From assembly GCF_000350225.1 (NCBI RefSeq), contig NW_005179125.1, positions 52,160-116,159 of the forward strand: 64,000 nt of DNA, given 5' to 3'. This document shows positions 62,007 to 64,000 of this stretch, in pieces; within the stretch, counting starts at the first letter, position 1; each line of letters begins with the position of its first letter. The position numbers and the translations under genes are program-made. The notes beneath the pieces are model-generated. The model saw nothing but the letters and a program-made list of their open reading frames with translations. It was not told where the DNA came from and did no database searches. The stretch comes from Chondrus crispus. Its lineage: Eukaryota; Rhodophyta; Florideophyceae; Gigartinales; Gigartinaceae.

Positions 62007-64000
62007 ATGAGAGCTCAGCATGGCCTGCTGCAAGAGAATACGGGACGAGTTCTAGAGGCGATCACAAACGCGGAAGCCCTTCTTGGGCGACAAGACATTG
62101 ACTTTCCACGTATCGCCGTTTTCGGGGATGAGAGTACCGGCAAGAGTTCTATGCTTGAGGCAATATGCAAAATCCCGTTTCCTCGGGGTCATCAGACAGT
62201 CACTCGCTGCCCTACATTACTACGGATGCAGCGCAAGCCGGGAGCGAAGTGGTCTGGCTCTGTTTGGGCTGGATATGAATCGGCGGATAGGAAGAATGAG
62301 ACAATGGTTAGAAAACCCGAAGACGTTGCCACTGTCATTGCTGATATGCAAAAGAAGCTTTTGCAAGAAGGTGATAAGAGCTTTTCGACTGAGCCTGTGA
62401 CAGTCAGTTTAGCGTCTGAAGATGCTTTGGATCTCATCTTAGTCGACTTACCAGGGTATTTCACACACGAAGGGCTCGACAAGGCAACCAGCAAGGGGGA
62501 GGTTGATCGTGTCAAAGAGTCTCTCCTCACGTACCTAAGAGATGAGAACACCATCGTTCTCGTCGTCGTTCCAGCGAATCAACTTGTCAAAACCGTCAAC
62601 ATCTTCAATATTTTGAAGGAGTATGAGGAAGATCTTCCCGCTTCTGAACGAGTCAAACTGCACGCTAGGACGATTTACTGTTTCACGAAGGTACGTCCTT
62701 ATATTTTCCCCAAACGTTTCTAGCAACTCTTCAATCTCACTGCGTTTTCCTCCATATTTCGAAAGAGAATGCTCACGGCGACTGACCTTCTATTGTACCA
62801 ATTGTATGACCGATAGTGCGATCTGGTAGGCGGTGGCCCAGGCACTCAAGTGGCTCCTCATGACATAGAAGAAATACTGAGCAACAAAGGACCTTTCTCT
62901 GCGGCACCTCATGGATGGTACGCTGTTGTCAATAACGGAGGTTCTGAATCTTCTCAGTCCAACTTTATGGCACGAATGGTTCGCGATCGCGAGTACGAGG
63001 AAAAGTTCTTTGCAAAGCATGCACCTTACAACCATGCGGACATAGCACATCGCTGTGGTACCCGGAACCTTGTTCAAAAGTTATCGAGGTACGAGACTTC
63101 ATATTCAAGTTCGAGTGACGGCTATTGCGATAATATATGATATCTAACTGTATCTTTTCCGAATACAATCGTTCTCTTCCTGCAGTTTGCTGGCGGAAAA
63201 GATCTCACACAAGGTCCCGACAATGTTATCACAGACGGAGATAGCGCTCGTGGATGCGAGAAAGGAGCTGAGACTTCAAGACCGACCATCTGCCAGGAAC
63301 AGTCTTAGCATTCGATGCAGGACAATTATTGAGGTAAGTACGCGACATTTCTTTCCTCGATAGCGAAAGTCAGCATCTGCAAGAAAGCACGCGAAGGACT
63401 AACATCTTCACTCCAAATAACTTTTGTTATGGTTCATAGGACATCAAGGAGTACTACATACAGGTCGCAGAGGGCAATTACGGGCGCCTGAAAGATGAGA
63501 TTGAAGACATTCAGGATGATGTACAGGTAGATGAGCTGGAAAAATGCAAGCTTGCGTTCATACGCACTCAGCTGTGCGAGTCCTTTGCAGAACAAATCAT
63601 GGAAGCACGACTGCCTCTTAGCGATGAGAAGTACTTATCCAGTCTTGGAGAAAAAGTGGCGGAGGCCGTGAATGGAAAATTTCAGTCGTACGTTAATTCA
63701 ATATGGTCTTCGAGTCACGTGACCGAAGCATTTTCGTTTCTAACCAGCGTTGACGTTCTTTTTTTCGAACCAAAATTCAGGACGATGCCGATTCCGGAGG
63801 TGCTTTTTGAGGAAGTTCGGACATGTGCAAAGAAATGGCGGACAATCTCCGAAAGGATGTGCAATGATATTGCAGATGCTGGTAAGTGCTTACCAATGAA
63901 CGAAACGCTCTTTGAGTGTGCTCTAGACAGTGACCTCTAACTCGTATTTTCTCACGTGGTTTCTATCATCCAGCGATTGCGTGCCTCGATGTGCTTGTGC
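62007..64000 (+). CDS. Dynamin-superfamily GTPase, 5' part, five exons seen
   Basis: Membrane-remodelling GTPase, runs off the window end. By reading frame and GT-AG sites I place exons at 62007-62690, 62817-63088, 63186-63333, 63440-63881 and 63974-64000+; introns are 126, 97, 106 and 92 bp. The ATG at 62007 is the first in frame after a non-ATG stretch. G1 is GDESTGKSS (residues 40-48), G2 Thr lies in TRCPT, G3 is DLPG (147-150), and G4 is TKCD, formed only when exon 1 joins exon 2, which confirms that splice. Downstream helices (IKEYYIQVAEGNYGRLKDEIED, CNDIADA) fit a dynamin/Mx-type stalk. No transit peptide is obvious. Which subfamily (Mx-like or other) cannot be told from this half. It is the only multi-exon gene recognised here. 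Confidence 0.88.

Overview
This is eukaryotic nuclear DNA, most likely from a red macroalga (florideophyte type, Chondrus-like). Supporting this: compact, mostly single-exon genes (one exception has introns of about 90-130 bp) separated by long, more AT-rich, transposon-laden spacers; secreted and cell-surface glycobiology genes; and an organellar-type YqgF-like protein. The taxonomic call is inference from gene style; no marker gene in the window fixes it.

Layout. 1-3254: spacer with hairpins. 3255-9223: a complete Ty3/gypsy-type LTR retrotransposon on the minus strand, with LTRs of equal length that look identical, so probably a recent insertion. 9224-22341: long spacer, essentially gene-free, holding a pogo/Tigger-like remnant (15995-16746) and many short perfect inverted repeats. 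22342-30552: a small hypothetical gene, a frame-broken FkbM-type methyltransferase, and a divergent pair made of a GT8-GT64 glycosyltransferase fusion and an LCAT/PDAT-like protein whose nucleophile serine is missing. 30553-36725: spacer with a tRNA-like remnant, a broken PIF/Harbinger transposase, purine-rich repeats and a MITE (35237-35711). 36726-40227: two tandem secreted paralogues with a conserved eight-cysteine N-terminal module, a hypervariable linker (Met/Glu/Pro/Ser-rich in one, Arg/Gly/Lys-rich in the other) and a conserved C-terminal 'EHND' domain, separated by very GC-rich DNA that contains a 100-N assembly gap. 41592-42233: YqgF-like gene. 43270-55277: a REJ/TIG single-pass surface protein, a copine and a PKD-PA14-TIG-propeller-TIG secreted protein, with a G-run MITE between the first two. 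56841-57514: a TA-flanked element carrying a CENP-B/pogo-type HTH. 62007-64000: 5' part of a dynamin-family GTPase with at least five exons.

Functional themes. Most recognisable genes act in the secretory pathway or at the cell surface: a two-domain glycosyltransferase, an acyltransferase-like pseudoenzyme, two cysteine-rich putative matrix proteins, and two large adhesion-type proteins around a calcium-dependent membrane-binding copine. A joint role in building or sensing the extracellular matrix is a reasonable guess but is not shown by the sequence.

Most interesting: the tandem paralogues with compositionally opposite linkers; the GT8-GT64 fusion; a set of small TA-flanked elements with G-run termini and private subterminal repeats; and the number of near-perfect hairpins and ACAGTAC-type words in the spacers.
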